DNA of 64,000 bases from an uncultured Oscillospiraceae bacterium (GTDB taxonomy: Bacteria; Bacillota; Clostridia; Oscillospirales; Acutalibacteraceae), in contig UQGM01000003.1 in assembly GCA_900540535.1 (NCBI GenBank), positions 1-64,000 of the forward strand, given 5' to 3'. Made by a program: the position numbers and the translations under genes. The number at the start of each line of letters is the position of its first letter. The stretch's first letter is position 1. The notes under the pieces are model-generated. The model did no database searches. It was not told where the DNA came from and worked only from the letters and a program-made list of their open reading frames with translations. This document shows, piece by piece, positions 47,057-55,231 of the stretch.

Positions 47057-48049
47057 ATGTCAAAGATCTATTATCAGGAAGACTGTAACCTCGGTTATTT
47101 AAAGGATAAGACCGTTGCTATTATAGGTTACGGCAGCCAGGGCCATGCACATGCTCTTAACCTGCATGAAAGCGGAGTAAACGTTGTTGTCGGTCTTTAT
47201 GAAGGCAGCAAGTCATGGGCTAAAGCAGAGGCAGCAGGCCTTAAAGTTATGACAGCTTCTGATGCTGCAAAGGCCGCAGACGTTATTATGATTCTTGTTC
47301 CCGATGAGCGTCAGGCTAAGATTTACAAGGAGTCCATCGCTCCCAACCTTACAGAGGGCAAGGCTCTTGCATTCGCTCACGGTTTTAACATTCATTTCGG
47401 TCAGATCGTTCCCCCCGCTAACGTTGACGTTTTCATGATCGCTCCCAAGGGACCCGGTCACACAGTACGCAGCGAGTATCAGGAGGGCAAGGGTGTTCCC
47501 TGCCTCGTAGCTATCCATCAGGATGCAACAGGTCACGCTCTTGACATAGCTCTCGCTTATGCTCTCGGCATCGGCGGAGCAAGAGCTGGTGTTCTTACAA
47601 CAACTTTCCGCACAGAGACTGAAACTGACCTCTTCGGTGAGCAGGCTGTTCTTTGCGGCGGTGTTACAGCTCTTATGAAGGCTGGTTTCGAGACTCTTGT
47701 TGAGGCCGGTTACGATCCCAAGAATGCATATTTCGAGTGCATCCATGAGATGAAGCTCATCGTTGACCTTATCTACAAGGGCGGCTTCTCAATGATGCGT
47801 TACTCCATCTCCGACACAGCTGAGTTCGGTGATTATGAGACAGGCAAGCGCCTCATCACTGACGAGACTAAGAAAGAGATGAAGAAGATCCTTACCGAGA
47901 TCCAGGACGGTACATTCGCTTCCAAGTGGATTGCTGAAAACAACAACGGCAGAGCACACTTCAACGCTTGCCGCAAGATTGAAGCTGAGCACGAGCTTGA
48001 GCAGGTCGGTAAAGAGCTTCGCAAGATGTACAGCTGGAACGAGGACTAA
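47057..48049 (+). CDS. ilvC: Ketol-acid reductoisomerase
   Basis: Class I (short) KARI of 330 residues, the second common step of valine, leucine and isoleucine synthesis. The N-terminal Rossmann domain has GYGSQGHAHALNLHESG, the coenzyme-specificity loop GLYEGSKSWAKAE, and FAHGFNIHF with catalytic His, then APKGPGH. The C-terminal knotted domain has ETETDLFGEQAVLCGG (Mg-ligand Asp and Glu) and SDTAEFGDYETG. The ATG at 47057 (MSKIYYQEDC) has TTGGAGGA upstream; a longer in-frame start at 47006 lacks one and would begin upstream of the fold. It is isolated from other ilv or leu genes. Biased codon use suggests high expression. Confidence 0.97.
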   Translation: MSKIYYQEDCNLGYLKDKTVAIIGYGSQGHAHALNLHESGVNVVVGLYEGSKSWAKAEAAGLKVMTASDAAKAADVIMILVPDERQAKIYKESIAPNLTEGKALAFAHGFNIHFGQIVPPANVDVFMIAPKGPGHTVRSEYQEGKGVPCLVAIHQDATGHALDIALAYALGIGGARAGVLTTTFRTETETDLFGEQAVLCGGVTALMKAGFETLVEAGYDPKNAYFECIHEMKLIVDLIYKGGFSMMRYSISDTAEFGDYETGKRLITDETKKEMKKILTEIQDGTFASKWIAENNNGRAHFNACRKIEAEHELEQVGKELRKMYSWNED

Positions 48050-48080
48050 TCTCCACAGTTTAAGTTTATTTTAAACATAT

Positions 48081-48109
48081 AAGCGGCGCAGATTTCTGTG
48101 CCGCTTTTC
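48081..48109 (+). terminator. Rho-independent terminator of ilvC
   Basis: AAGCGGC-CAG/CTG-GCCGCTT stem with ATTT loop and TTTT. Confidence 0.88.
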
Positions 48110-48125
48110 TTTTACGGAGGGAAAA

Positions 48126-49535
48126 ATGGGTATTTACGAAAGTCTTTTGGAAAACGCTGAAAGCGGCATCTATCCCATGCATATGCCGGGGCACAAGCGA
48201 AACGAAAAGTTTCTTAAAATGGTAAACCCTTATACAATAGATATAACGGAAGTTGACGGCTTTGACGACCTCCATGCTCCGGAGGAGATAATCCTTGAAG
48301 CAATGGAAAAAGGTAAAAATCTCTATAAGAGCCACCAGTGCTTTCTACTCGTAAACGGAAGCACCTGCGGAATACTTTCGGCAATATGTGCCTGTGTTCC
48401 AAAGGGCGGAAGGCTTATTGCGGCAAGAAACTGCCATAAATCCGTATATAACGCCATTGCTTTAACTGAGTGTGAAAGCGTATTCATGATGCCGGAAACA
48501 GATCCCCAAAACGGCATCTGCTATGGAATAACCGCCGCTCAGGTGGAAAAAGCTCTTTCGGAAAATCCTGACGCTTTGGCTGTTGTAATCACCTCTCCCA
48601 CCTATGAGGGTGTTGTATCTGATATAGGAAAAATCAGCAAAGTTACAAGAAAATACGGTGTTCCTCTTATTGTAGACGAAGCGCACGGCGCACATTTTGG
48701 ATTTTCTCCACTATTTCCCGAAAGTGCTGTTTCAAAAGGTGCTGATATTGTAATACAAAGCCTTCATAAAACTCTCCCATCTTTTACACAGAGCGCAGTT
48801 CTCCACATCTGCACTGAATTTGGTGGAAAATTTCCCGTACAGCGTTATCTTTCGATTTTTCAGTCCAGCAGTCCCTCATATATCCTCATGGCAGGAATTG
48901 ACCGCTGTTTTGATATTCTTCAAAATGACGGTACAAAACTTTTTGAGCTTTACGAAAACAGGCTGAAGAATTTTTACAGCAGTATGAAAAAACTAAAAGT
49001 CATAAAGATTCTGCCGGAAGAATATCCAAAAGGTTTTATCCGTGATATGGGCAAAATCGTAATTGACATTAGCTCCTCTTCCCTTACAGGGGGAGAATTT
49101 TCCCAGCTGCTTCTTAAAAAATATAAGATACAGCTTGAAATGGCTTCCTCATGCTATGCAATTGCCATGACATCAATCTGCGACAGCGATAAGGGATTTG
49201 ACAGACTCAAAGAAGCTCTCACGGAAATTGATTCTTTACTTTCAAAATCAGAAAGCACAAGACATTTTTCTCCTCTACCTGAGAAAATAGAGACTGTTCT
49301 TAAAATATCCGAGGCTCTTTCGGCTTCTTCAAAAGCTGTTCCGATCAGTGAAGCTAACGGTAAAATCTCAGGGGAATTTATTTATGCCTATCCCCCGGGA
49401 ATACCAATCATCGCCCCAGGTGAAAGATTTACCCATAAGGTACTCAGCTCAATAGATGAGCTTCTCAGCTGCGGCGTTGCGGTAAAGGGTTCATCAGGAG
49501 CTTTCAAAGGCTCTGTAAAGGCTATTGATTATTGA
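48126..49535 (+). CDS. Orn/Lys/Arg decarboxylase family PLP enzyme
   Basis: A 469-residue fold-type I PLP enzyme. The N-terminal YPMHMPGHKRNEKF motif is the signature of this decarboxylase group (cf. YaaO/SpeA of Bacillus). CFLLVNGSTCG lies in the cofactor pocket, VDEAHGAHFGFSPLFP contains the PLP-stacking region, and SLHKTLPSFTQSA holds the internal aldimine Lys. A C-terminal domain ends GEFIYAYPPGIPIIAPGE, also conserved. It would decarboxylate arginine, lysine or ornithine to a polyamine or diamine precursor; the substrate is not settled. ACGGAGGG precedes the ATG. The SCIFF gene follows 57 nt downstream without a visible terminator. Confidence 0.9.
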   Translation: MGIYESLLENAESGIYPMHMPGHKRNEKFLKMVNPYTIDITEVDGFDDLHAPEEIILEAMEKGKNLYKSHQCFLLVNGSTCGILSAICACVPKGGRLIAARNCHKSVYNAIALTECESVFMMPETDPQNGICYGITAAQVEKALSENPDALAVVITSPTYEGVVSDIGKISKVTRKYGVPLIVDEAHGAHFGFSPLFPESAVSKGADIVIQSLHKTLPSFTQSAVLHICTEFGGKFPVQRYLSIFQSSSPSYILMAGIDRCFDILQNDGTKLFELYENRLKNFYSSMKKLKVIKILPEEYPKGFIRDMGKIVIDISSSSLTGGEFSQLLLKKYKIQLEMASSCYAIAMTSICDSDKGFDRLKEALTEIDSLLSKSESTRHFSPLPEKIETVLKISEALSASSKAVPISEANGKISGEFIYAYPPGIPIIAPGERFTHKVLSSIDELLSCGVAVKGSSGAFKGSVKAIDY

Positions 49536-49592
49536 CACAGGAAGTAAAATCCGTTACAATAAGGTGAAAGTATTTTGAAAGAGGGTGTATCC

Positions 49593-49739
49593 ATGAAAAG
49601 AATAAAGACTTTGGCAACAAGAAACCTTGCTGAATCCGCAAAGAAGGGCGGCTGCGGCGAGTGCCAGACATCCTGCCAGTCCGCTTGCAAGACATCCTGC
49701 GGCATTGCAAACCAGCAGTGCGAAAAGAGCAAGAAATAA
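49593..49739 (+). CDS. scfA: SCIFF ranthipeptide precursor (six Cys in forty-five residues)
   Basis: A 48-residue peptide starting MKRIKTLATRNLAESAKKGG, with six cysteines in the pattern CGEC-x3-C-x3-C-x3-C-x6-C. This matches the SCIFF family found across Clostridia. The leader half is basic, and the core is the Cys-rich end, where a radical SAM enzyme forms Cys sulfur-to-carbon thioether links. GAGGGTG lies 6 nt before the ATG. The maturase gene starts 70 nt downstream. A hairpin with a T-run between them would give more precursor than maturase mRNA. The peptide's biological role is unresolved. Confidence 0.95.
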   Translation: MKRIKTLATRNLAESAKKGGCGECQTSCQSACKTSCGIANQQCEKSKK

Positions 49740-49750
49740 GGACTCAAACT

Positions 49751-49786
49751 ATCGCCGCACTGCCCCTGAGGCGTGCGGCGATTTTT
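49751..49786 (+). terminator. Hairpin/attenuator between SCIFF and its maturase
   Basis: Perfect 10-bp stem ATCGCCGCAC/GTGCGGCGAT with a 12-nt loop and TTTT. It is probably leaky so that the maturase is made at lower levels. Confidence 0.8.
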
Positions 49787-49809
49787 ACTGCATATAAGGA
49801 GATATTAAA

Positions 49810-51180
49810 ATGATACATCAGTATAAAATGGGCGGATACAACATTGTCCTTGACCCCAACAGCGGCAGCGTCCATTCAGTGGATGAAGTTGCATACGATA
49901 TAATCGGAATGTACGAAAGCCATACTCCCGAAGAAATTACAAAGGAAATAGTTGACCGATACGGCGAAAAAGAGGGAGTTACTTCCGAAGATGTAGCCGA
50001 GGTTCTTAACGATATAGAAACTCTCAAAAAAGAGGGAAAGCTTTTCTCTGAGGATACATATCAGAATCTTGCAATAGATTTCAAAAACCGTCCCACGGTT
50101 ATAAAGGCAATGTGCCTTCATATTGCCCACGACTGCAACCTTGCCTGCAAATACTGCTTTGCCGGAGAGGGCGAATACTGCGGAGACCGTTCCCTTATGA
50201 GCTTTGAAGTGGGAAAACAGGCTTTTGATTTTCTTATTGCCAACTCAGGCACAAGAAAGAATCTGGAAGTTGACTTTTTCGGCGGCGAACCCCTTATGAA
50301 CTTTGAAGTTGTAAAACAGCTTGTAGCTTACGCAAGGGAACAGGAAAAAATTCACAATAAGAACTTTCGCTTTACTCTCACAACAAACGGTGTGCTTCTC
50401 GACGAAGAGGTTATGGACTTTGCCAACAAAGAGATGTACAACGTGGTTTTAAGCCTTGACGGACGCAAAGAAACCAACGACAGAATGAGAGTAAGCCGCA
50501 ACGGCAAGGGCAGCTATGACCTTATTGTGCCGAAATTCAAAGAAATGGTAAAACGCCGTGGAGATAAGGAATACTACATAAGAGGTACTTATACCCACTA
50601 CAACATCGATTTTACAAAAGACATTCTCCACATGGCAGATCTCGGCTTTACAAAGCTTGCAATGGAGCCAGTTGTAGCTTCTCCCGATGCCCCCTATGCC
50701 TTAAAGGAAGAGGATTTACCAGTTCTTTTCGACCAGTACGAAAAGCTTGCGGCAGAAATGGTACGCCGTGAGAAAAACGGAAAAGGTTTTACTTTCTTCC
50801 ACTACATGATAGACCTTGAAGGCGGTCCCTGCATTGCAAAGAGAATTGCCGGCTGCGGTGTAGGCACAGAGTATGTTGCAGTTACTCCCTGGGGAGATTT
50901 ATATCCCTGCCATCAGTTTGTAGGCGATGAAAATTATCTTCTCGGAAACGTCTTTGACGGCATAACAAATGAAGAAGTAAGAAGCAGATTCAAGATGTGC
51001 AACATCTATACACGACCTCAGTGTAACGACTGCTTTGCAAGACTTTATTGCAGCGGCGGATGCTCAGCAAACGCATACCACGCTACCGGCAGCATAGAGG
51101 GAATATATGAGCTTGGCTGCGAGCTCCACCGCAAACGTGTTGAATGCGCCATAATGATGAAGGTTGCTCTTTCTGAATAA
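49810..51180 (+). CDS. scfB: Radical SAM SCIFF (ranthipeptide) maturase
   Basis: A 456-residue radical SAM-SPASM enzyme. N-terminal RRE-like precursor-binding region (about residues 1-90), the SAM 4Fe-4S motif C109-x3-C113-x2-C116 (CNLACKYC), GGEP in FFGGEPLM, and a SPASM/twitch domain with auxiliary-cluster cysteines (GGPCIAKRIAGCGVG, YPCHQF, CNIYTRPQCNDCFARLYCSGGC). The family installs thioether crosslinks in SCIFF. AAGGAG lies 8 nt before the ATG. It is adjacent to its substrate gene; no dedicated exporter or protease follows. A terminator closes the unit. Confidence 0.96.
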   Translation: MIHQYKMGGYNIVLDPNSGSVHSVDEVAYDIIGMYESHTPEEITKEIVDRYGEKEGVTSEDVAEVLNDIETLKKEGKLFSEDTYQNLAIDFKNRPTVIKAMCLHIAHDCNLACKYCFAGEGEYCGDRSLMSFEVGKQAFDFLIANSGTRKNLEVDFFGGEPLMNFEVVKQLVAYAREQEKIHNKNFRFTLTTNGVLLDEEVMDFANKEMYNVVLSLDGRKETNDRMRVSRNGKGSYDLIVPKFKEMVKRRGDKEYYIRGTYTHYNIDFTKDILHMADLGFTKLAMEPVVASPDAPYALKEEDLPVLFDQYEKLAAEMVRREKNGKGFTFFHYMIDLEGGPCIAKRIAGCGVGTEYVAVTPWGDLYPCHQFVGDENYLLGNVFDGITNEEVRSRFKMCNIYTRPQCNDCFARLYCSGGCSANAYHATGSIEGIYELGCELHRKRVECAIMMKVALSE

Positions 51181-51197
51181 AAATATACTTATATTAT

Positions 51198-51234
51198 CCG
51201 CTGCGTCAGCATTAAGCTGCGCAGCGGTTTTTTT
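51198..51234 (+). terminator. Rho-independent terminator
   Basis: CCGCTGCG/CGCAGCGG outer stem, inner AGC/GCT, then seven Ts, after scfB. Confidence 0.92.
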
Positions 51235-51359
51235 CTCAAAACTTCCGCATTCCTATTATTGCTATTTATTCCCATCGTTTATTGATTATCTAATTGAACA
51301 TTTTTTACAATTTTTATTTTGTTTAATGACAAAATTAAGTATAAGATGTGTAAATTTTA

Positions 51360-51388
51360 TTGACTTCATATGAAATAATTGTTAATAT
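51360..51388 (+). promoter_or_regulatory. Promoter of the secreted propeller-like protein
   Basis: TTGACT (51360-51365), 17-nt spacer, TAATAT (51383-51388), about 50 nt before the ATG. Confidence 0.7.
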
Positions 51389-51436
51389 ATGGTTGCGGTA
51401 TTCAAAACAATCAATAAATGAAAAGAGGAATGTGAA

Positions 51437-53695
51437 ATGAGCAAATTCAAAAAAATTGTTGCTGTATTGCTTGCTATTGTAATAGTTTGCGGTACACTCA
51501 CAGTATTTGCCGATAGTGGAAAAGCTCCTATTGCTGTTTCGCCATCCGGTACATACCAGGCCGAAAAAATATCACATAAAGATGCTGGGCTCGGCGAAGT
51601 TGACGGACTCATAGAATATGATTCCGGCGAAAACGACAGAGGTCAGAACTATTCATGGTCGGCAGTGGGATATGGTGACTATGTCTATGTAGGAACCTGT
51701 TATGCCGCAATATGGCAAACACTGAAAATAATGTCGCAGAGCTTCGGAGTAAGCGCTGAAGCTTTTAAAGCGATAATGAATACTCTGTTTAACGGTGCAC
51801 TCTACGTTGGCGACGATGTAAACAACCCCTCTGATGCCAACAGATCGGTAATTGTTAAAATTCACGCCACCACAGGCGAGACAAAAATAGTTGCAGGTCC
51901 TGATACTCACGGCGGATATCGCTCGGCTGCCGTTTTCAACGACAAGCTTTACTTTGTCGGAACGGGACGCACTCCTTTCCTCCTTGAAATAGACCCGACA
52001 ACTGATGAGACAAAAACTGTTTATGAAGCCGATCCTATTTCTGATCCCACAATTGCCACCGGTATAAGAGCAATTGCTGTTATTAACGGAATGCTTGCAG
52101 TAAGCATGATCAGCGAAACTGGTGCGTCAATTGTCGCTTCCGAAACCCCCTCTGCAGGCGAAAGCTCCTTTAAGACAATCGCCACTCAGGAAGATCTTCT
52201 TGACTATCCCGCATACCACTATACCGACGCTATTTTCGGCGGTTCCATCTGGGATATGATCGCTTTCAACGGTAAGCTTTATATTTCAGTTGTAACAGGA
52301 AAAGGCAGCGTAAAACAGTCTTTCGCACTGTTCTGCGGCGAGGAACAGGATGACGGCACATGGACTTATCGTCTCCTCGTCGGCGATGAAAAGGACGGAG
52401 CAAAGTACACCTACGGTCTCGGCGCAGACCGTTCCGGTGCCGCTAACCTCATGGTTTATGACAATCACCTTTACATCGGCGGATACAACGATCCCATGGT
52501 CGCTCTTCCCGCTGCTATCTCACTCGATTTTGAGGCAATCTACAGCGACCTTTCTTCTCCTGTAAACCTTTGGAGAATGGATGCAGACGAGAACTTTGAA
52601 ATGGTAATCGGCGAACCCAATGAATACTTCTCAGAAGTTAAGGGTAACATGGGCTCAGGCTTTGACAACAATCTCAACCAGTATGTATGGCGTATGGAAG
52701 TTTATAATGATAAACTTTTCGTAGGTACATTTGATATCGGAAGCCTTGCATATCCCCTTATGCAGTTTACAAACGGCGATCTTCTTAAGCGCACACCTGA
52801 AGAGTGGGCTACACAGATTAAGTACATCAAGGAACTCATCGACCTTATTAAAGACGGTGGACTTCCCCTTCCCTTCTCTGCAACAGAAAGCGTAGCTACA
52901 CTTTCCGCTGAAGTCAACAGCCTTGAGGATCTCTTCAACAAGGGCGGAATCGACGACCTTGCAAATACACAGAAGCTCTATGAAATCCTCACAAAGCTTA
53001 ACAGCGTTTACGCAAAGATAAGCAAATACCTTCCCGAAGAGATTAAGAAATACCTTGATCCGCTCTTCAACCAGGATACTCTCGATAACATCTATTACTT
53101 CATCGAAACATGTAAGTATCTCAGCAAGGGCGAAAGAGGATTCGACCTCTTCGTAACTGAGGATGGATATAACTTTGAAACTATTACCAGAAACGGTTTC
53201 GGCGATCCTTACAACCACGGCTGCCGTGTATTTGCAGTAACAGATCTCGGTCTTTGCCTTGGTACTGCAAACCCCTTCTATGGCACTCAGGTTTGGAGAA
53301 TTGATGACCTTTCAATGACCACTGATCCTACTGATCCGACCGATCCTACTGAGACAACTGATCCTACTGAGACAACCGATCCCAGTGAGACAACCGATCC
53401 CAGTGAGACAACCGATCCCAGTGAAACAACTGATCCCAGTGAAACAACTGATCCCAGTGAAACAACTGATCCCACTGAGACCGACACAACAGAACCTACA
53501 TCTACTGTTGATCCCACAGAACCCACTGATGATACTGCCGCACCTTCAGAATCTGATACTTCAGATTCCACATCAGGCAATACAGACGGTTCAACACAGA
53601 CTCCCGGTCTTGGTGATACAGGCGTTGGATTCGGAATTGCTCTTCTTGTAACTGCAACAGCAGCAGTTGTTGTCACAAGAAAAAAACGTAAGTAA
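51437..53695 (+). CDS. Large secreted, surface-anchored propeller-like protein
   Basis: A 752-residue exported protein: signal peptide (MSKFKKIVAVLLAIVIVCG..., cut near residue 25), then a long domain whose recurring WxxxxYNDKLYVGT-like strands (FNDKLYFVGTG, FNGKLYISVVTG, YDNHLYIGGYND, YNDKLFVGTFD, LGLCLGTAN) resemble a beta-propeller. The propeller is interrupted by a helical insertion at about residues 450-560. A Thr/Asp/Pro/Ser/Glu linker follows, then the end GLGDTGVGFGIALLVTATAAVVV-type hydrophobic span with RKKRK tail. The tail anchors it in the membrane; there is no clear LPxTG motif. GAGGAATG precedes the ATG. No known family. The domains suggest binding at the cell surface. Confidence 0.8.
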   Translation: MSKFKKIVAVLLAIVIVCGTLTVFADSGKAPIAVSPSGTYQAEKISHKDAGLGEVDGLIEYDSGENDRGQNYSWSAVGYGDYVYVGTCYAAIWQTLKIMSQSFGVSAEAFKAIMNTLFNGALYVGDDVNNPSDANRSVIVKIHATTGETKIVAGPDTHGGYRSAAVFNDKLYFVGTGRTPFLLEIDPTTDETKTVYEADPISDPTIATGIRAIAVINGMLAVSMISETGASIVASETPSAGESSFKTIATQEDLLDYPAYHYTDAIFGGSIWDMIAFNGKLYISVVTGKGSVKQSFALFCGEEQDDGTWTYRLLVGDEKDGAKYTYGLGADRSGAANLMVYDNHLYIGGYNDPMVALPAAISLDFEAIYSDLSSPVNLWRMDADENFEMVIGEPNEYFSEVKGNMGSGFDNNLNQYVWRMEVYNDKLFVGTFDIGSLAYPLMQFTNGDLLKRTPEEWATQIKYIKELIDLIKDGGLPLPFSATESVATLSAEVNSLEDLFNKGGIDDLANTQKLYEILTKLNSVYAKISKYLPEEIKKYLDPLFNQDTLDNIYYFIETCKYLSKGERGFDLFVTEDGYNFETITRNGFGDPYNHGCRVFAVTDLGLCLGTANPFYGTQVWRIDDLSMTTDPTDPTDPTETTDPTETTDPSETTDPSETTDPSETTDPSETTDPSETTDPTETDTTEPTSTVDPTEPTDDTAAPSESDTSDSTSGNTDGSTQTPGLGDTGVGFGIALLVTATAAVVVTRKKRK
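53320..53485 (+). repeat. 18-nt tandem repeat encoding TDP(S/T)ET
   Basis: About eight units of the six-residue TDPSET/TDPTET linker. The units are nearly identical, so copy number may vary between strains; the minus-strand ORF in this stretch is a shadow. Confidence 0.85.
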
Positions 53696-53725
53696 TTCTT
53701 ACAACTGAATTCTTTTAAATGAATT

Positions 53726-53760
53726 AATCCCCGGTATTCAAAAGAATACCGGGGATTTTT
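53726..53760 (+). terminator. Rho-independent terminator
   Basis: Perfect 14-bp stem AATCCCCGGTATTC/GAATACCGGGGATT with loop AAAA, then Ts. Confidence 0.95.
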
Positions 53761-53785
53761 CTTATGAAAAATTCATTTGTAAATT

Positions 53786-54400
53786 TTATCTTGCAAATCG
53801 GCTTTCGTTGTACACCGCTCTTACCTTGTTAAATTCAGCGGTGAAACACGCAAGGACAATCCAGCATATGACTCCATAGATAAAGGCAATGGCTATAAAT
53901 CCGACGCTTGCATATGTTACGTCTCTCAGATGTTCACTTGTCAGCTGATTCAGCAACAATGCATCATTATAAGTAAGTGTCCTGAAAAACGGAGATACAA
54001 TGGCAGTAACAGTAAACGCTGCCCATCTTTTTTTAAGAACAGATGTTTCTATGTGCACATTTGCTTTTTTCTGATATTCTCTTAGTCCCAAAATAATAAT
54101 ATAGAAAATGTAAGCTGTTGTAAGACCCGAAACAAGTTTGAATGCTCCCGAAAAACTGAAGCCATTATATATAGTACTGGGAAGAAGTTTGATCACTCCT
54201 TCAACAAGGTTATAGAAAATAAGGCAAATTGCAGGTTTAAGGGATTTCTTAAACATCGGTGTAACCACTGAAAGCTCCAGCAAACCGAAATAGATAAAAA
54301 TATAAGCTACAAAATCAGGGAAAATAGTAATCGGTATACCGAATAAATTGAGATTTATCTTAACTAAAAGGAATATAAGACCTGCTAATATTTTATTCAT
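53786..54400 (-). CDS. Multi-span membrane protein partner of XRE regulator
   Basis: A 204-residue membrane protein with about six hydrophobic helices (e.g. ILAGLIFLLVKINLNLFGIPITIF, FVAYIFIYFGLLELSVV, AYIFYIIILGLREY and a C-terminal VGFIAIAFIYGVICWIVLACF). No recognised family or catalytic motif. The start overlaps the preceding XRE-membrane protein by 8 nt, so the two are translated together and probably act together, perhaps as a membrane-bound sensor pair. It is the last gene of the minus-strand unit. Confidence 0.75.
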   Translation of the reverse strand: MNKILAGLIFLLVKINLNLFGIPITIFPDFVAYIFIYFGLLELSVVTPMFKKSLKPAICLIFYNLVEGVIKLLPSTIYNGFSFSGAFKLVSGLTTAYIFYIIILGLREYQKKANVHIETSVLKKRWAAFTVTAIVSPFFRTLTYNDALLLNQLTSEHLRDVTYASVGFIAIAFIYGVICWIVLACFTAEFNKVRAVYNESRFAR

Positions 54401-55004
54401 TCTCAGCGCCTGCCTTTCTGCGTAAAACTACTCCCAATATTATAAGAGCAACTCCCGTTAAAATACCAAGCAAGGCTCCCACAGAGCCCGTTTGCATAGA
54501 ATTGTAAAGTATTCCCTCCAGTGATTTATCAAAATCACTATTATTATAAAAGGAAGCCGCATTAAAAATAGTAGCAGCGAGCCCTGCTGTCTGAGAAACC
54601 ACTACACACACCCCGAATAATGAAAGATGTCTTTTAATAACCTTAACAATTTCATCGAGGAAATCCATAAATGAGCCTTTCTCAAAACTTTTTACGTCAT
54701 CCTCTGAATCACCGTTTGCAGCCGGAACCGCATCACTTATCATCTGCGCAGTTTCCTCTTTTACTGTGCCGTCCGTCCCCTCACCGGCAGTTTTTATTTC
54801 ATCTTCATCTTTTAAAAGGCTATCCGTTGAAACAGAGAAAATTTTACTTATAAGCACAATTTTGTCCGTGTCCGGCATAGCTTCGTCACGTTCCCATTTG
54901 GATACAGACTGACGGGAAACTTCCAGCATTTCCGCCAGCTTATCCTGGGAAAGACCTGCGTCACTGCGCAGCTTCAAAAGTTTTTCTCCAAAGGTCATTT
55001 TCAT
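54393..55004 (-). CDS. XRE regulator with membrane-spanning C-terminus
   Basis: A 203-residue protein. N-terminal HTH_3 (about residues 5-65): FGEKLLKLRSDAGLSQDKLAEML, SRQSVSKWERDEAMPDTDKIVLI, FSVSTDSLL. An acidic linker (70-115) leads to two predicted membrane helices (about residues 130-150 LSLFGVCVVVSQTAGLAATIF and 175-196 GSVGALLGILTGVALIILGVVL). A DNA-binding domain tethered to the membrane suggests sensing of a membrane or envelope state. GGAGGAGGG lies upstream of the ATG. It overlaps the next membrane gene by 8 nt, a frequent pairing of such XRE-TM proteins. Confidence 0.85.
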   Translation of the reverse strand: MKMTFGEKLLKLRSDAGLSQDKLAEMLEVSRQSVSKWERDEAMPDTDKIVLISKIFSVSTDSLLKDEDEIKTAGEGTDGTVKEETAQMISDAVPAANGDSEDDVKSFEKGSFMDFLDEIVKVIKRHLSLFGVCVVVSQTAGLAATIFNAASFYNNSDFDKSLEGILYNSMQTGSVGALLGILTGVALIILGVVLRRKAGAENE

Positions 55005-55078
55005 AACCCTCCTCCGTTTTTGATATCCTCATAATAATCTATCCTATACTTTTTTACAAGCAACTTACCTTGGAATAT

Positions 55079-55099
55079 TTCGCAACCTGAGGTTGCGAA
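55079..55099 (+). other. Perfect inverted repeat upstream of XRE-TM gene
   Basis: TTCGCAACC-TGA-GGTTGCGAA (9-bp arms) about 75 nt upstream of the XRE-TM start and followed on the plus side by TTATTTTTG. It may be an operator or a weak hairpin. Confidence 0.6.
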
Positions 55100-55173
55100 G
55101 CTTATTTTTGTAACTGCGCACATACCGAAGGTTCTTATCTTGTGCATTTTACTACACTGCGTTACAAATATAA

Positions 55174-55206
55174 AAATACCACCGATACTTTCGTATCAGT
55201 GGTATT
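55174..55206 (-). terminator. Terminator of ddh
   Basis: AATACCAC-GATAC/GTATC-GTGGTATT with loop TTTC, T-rich on the minus strand, about 25 nt past the ddh stop. Confidence 0.85.
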
Positions 55207-55231
55207 TAAAATTATGTTTTCTATATAAGAA

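Noticed and set aside
53320..53485. Possible CRISPR-like array
   Set aside because: The units are 18-nt contiguous coding repeats with no spacers and lie in frame within a gene.
53287..53676. A minus-strand repeat protein rich in Val, Ser and Gly
   Set aside because: It is the antisense of the TDPSET linker; the periodicity comes from the sense repeat.
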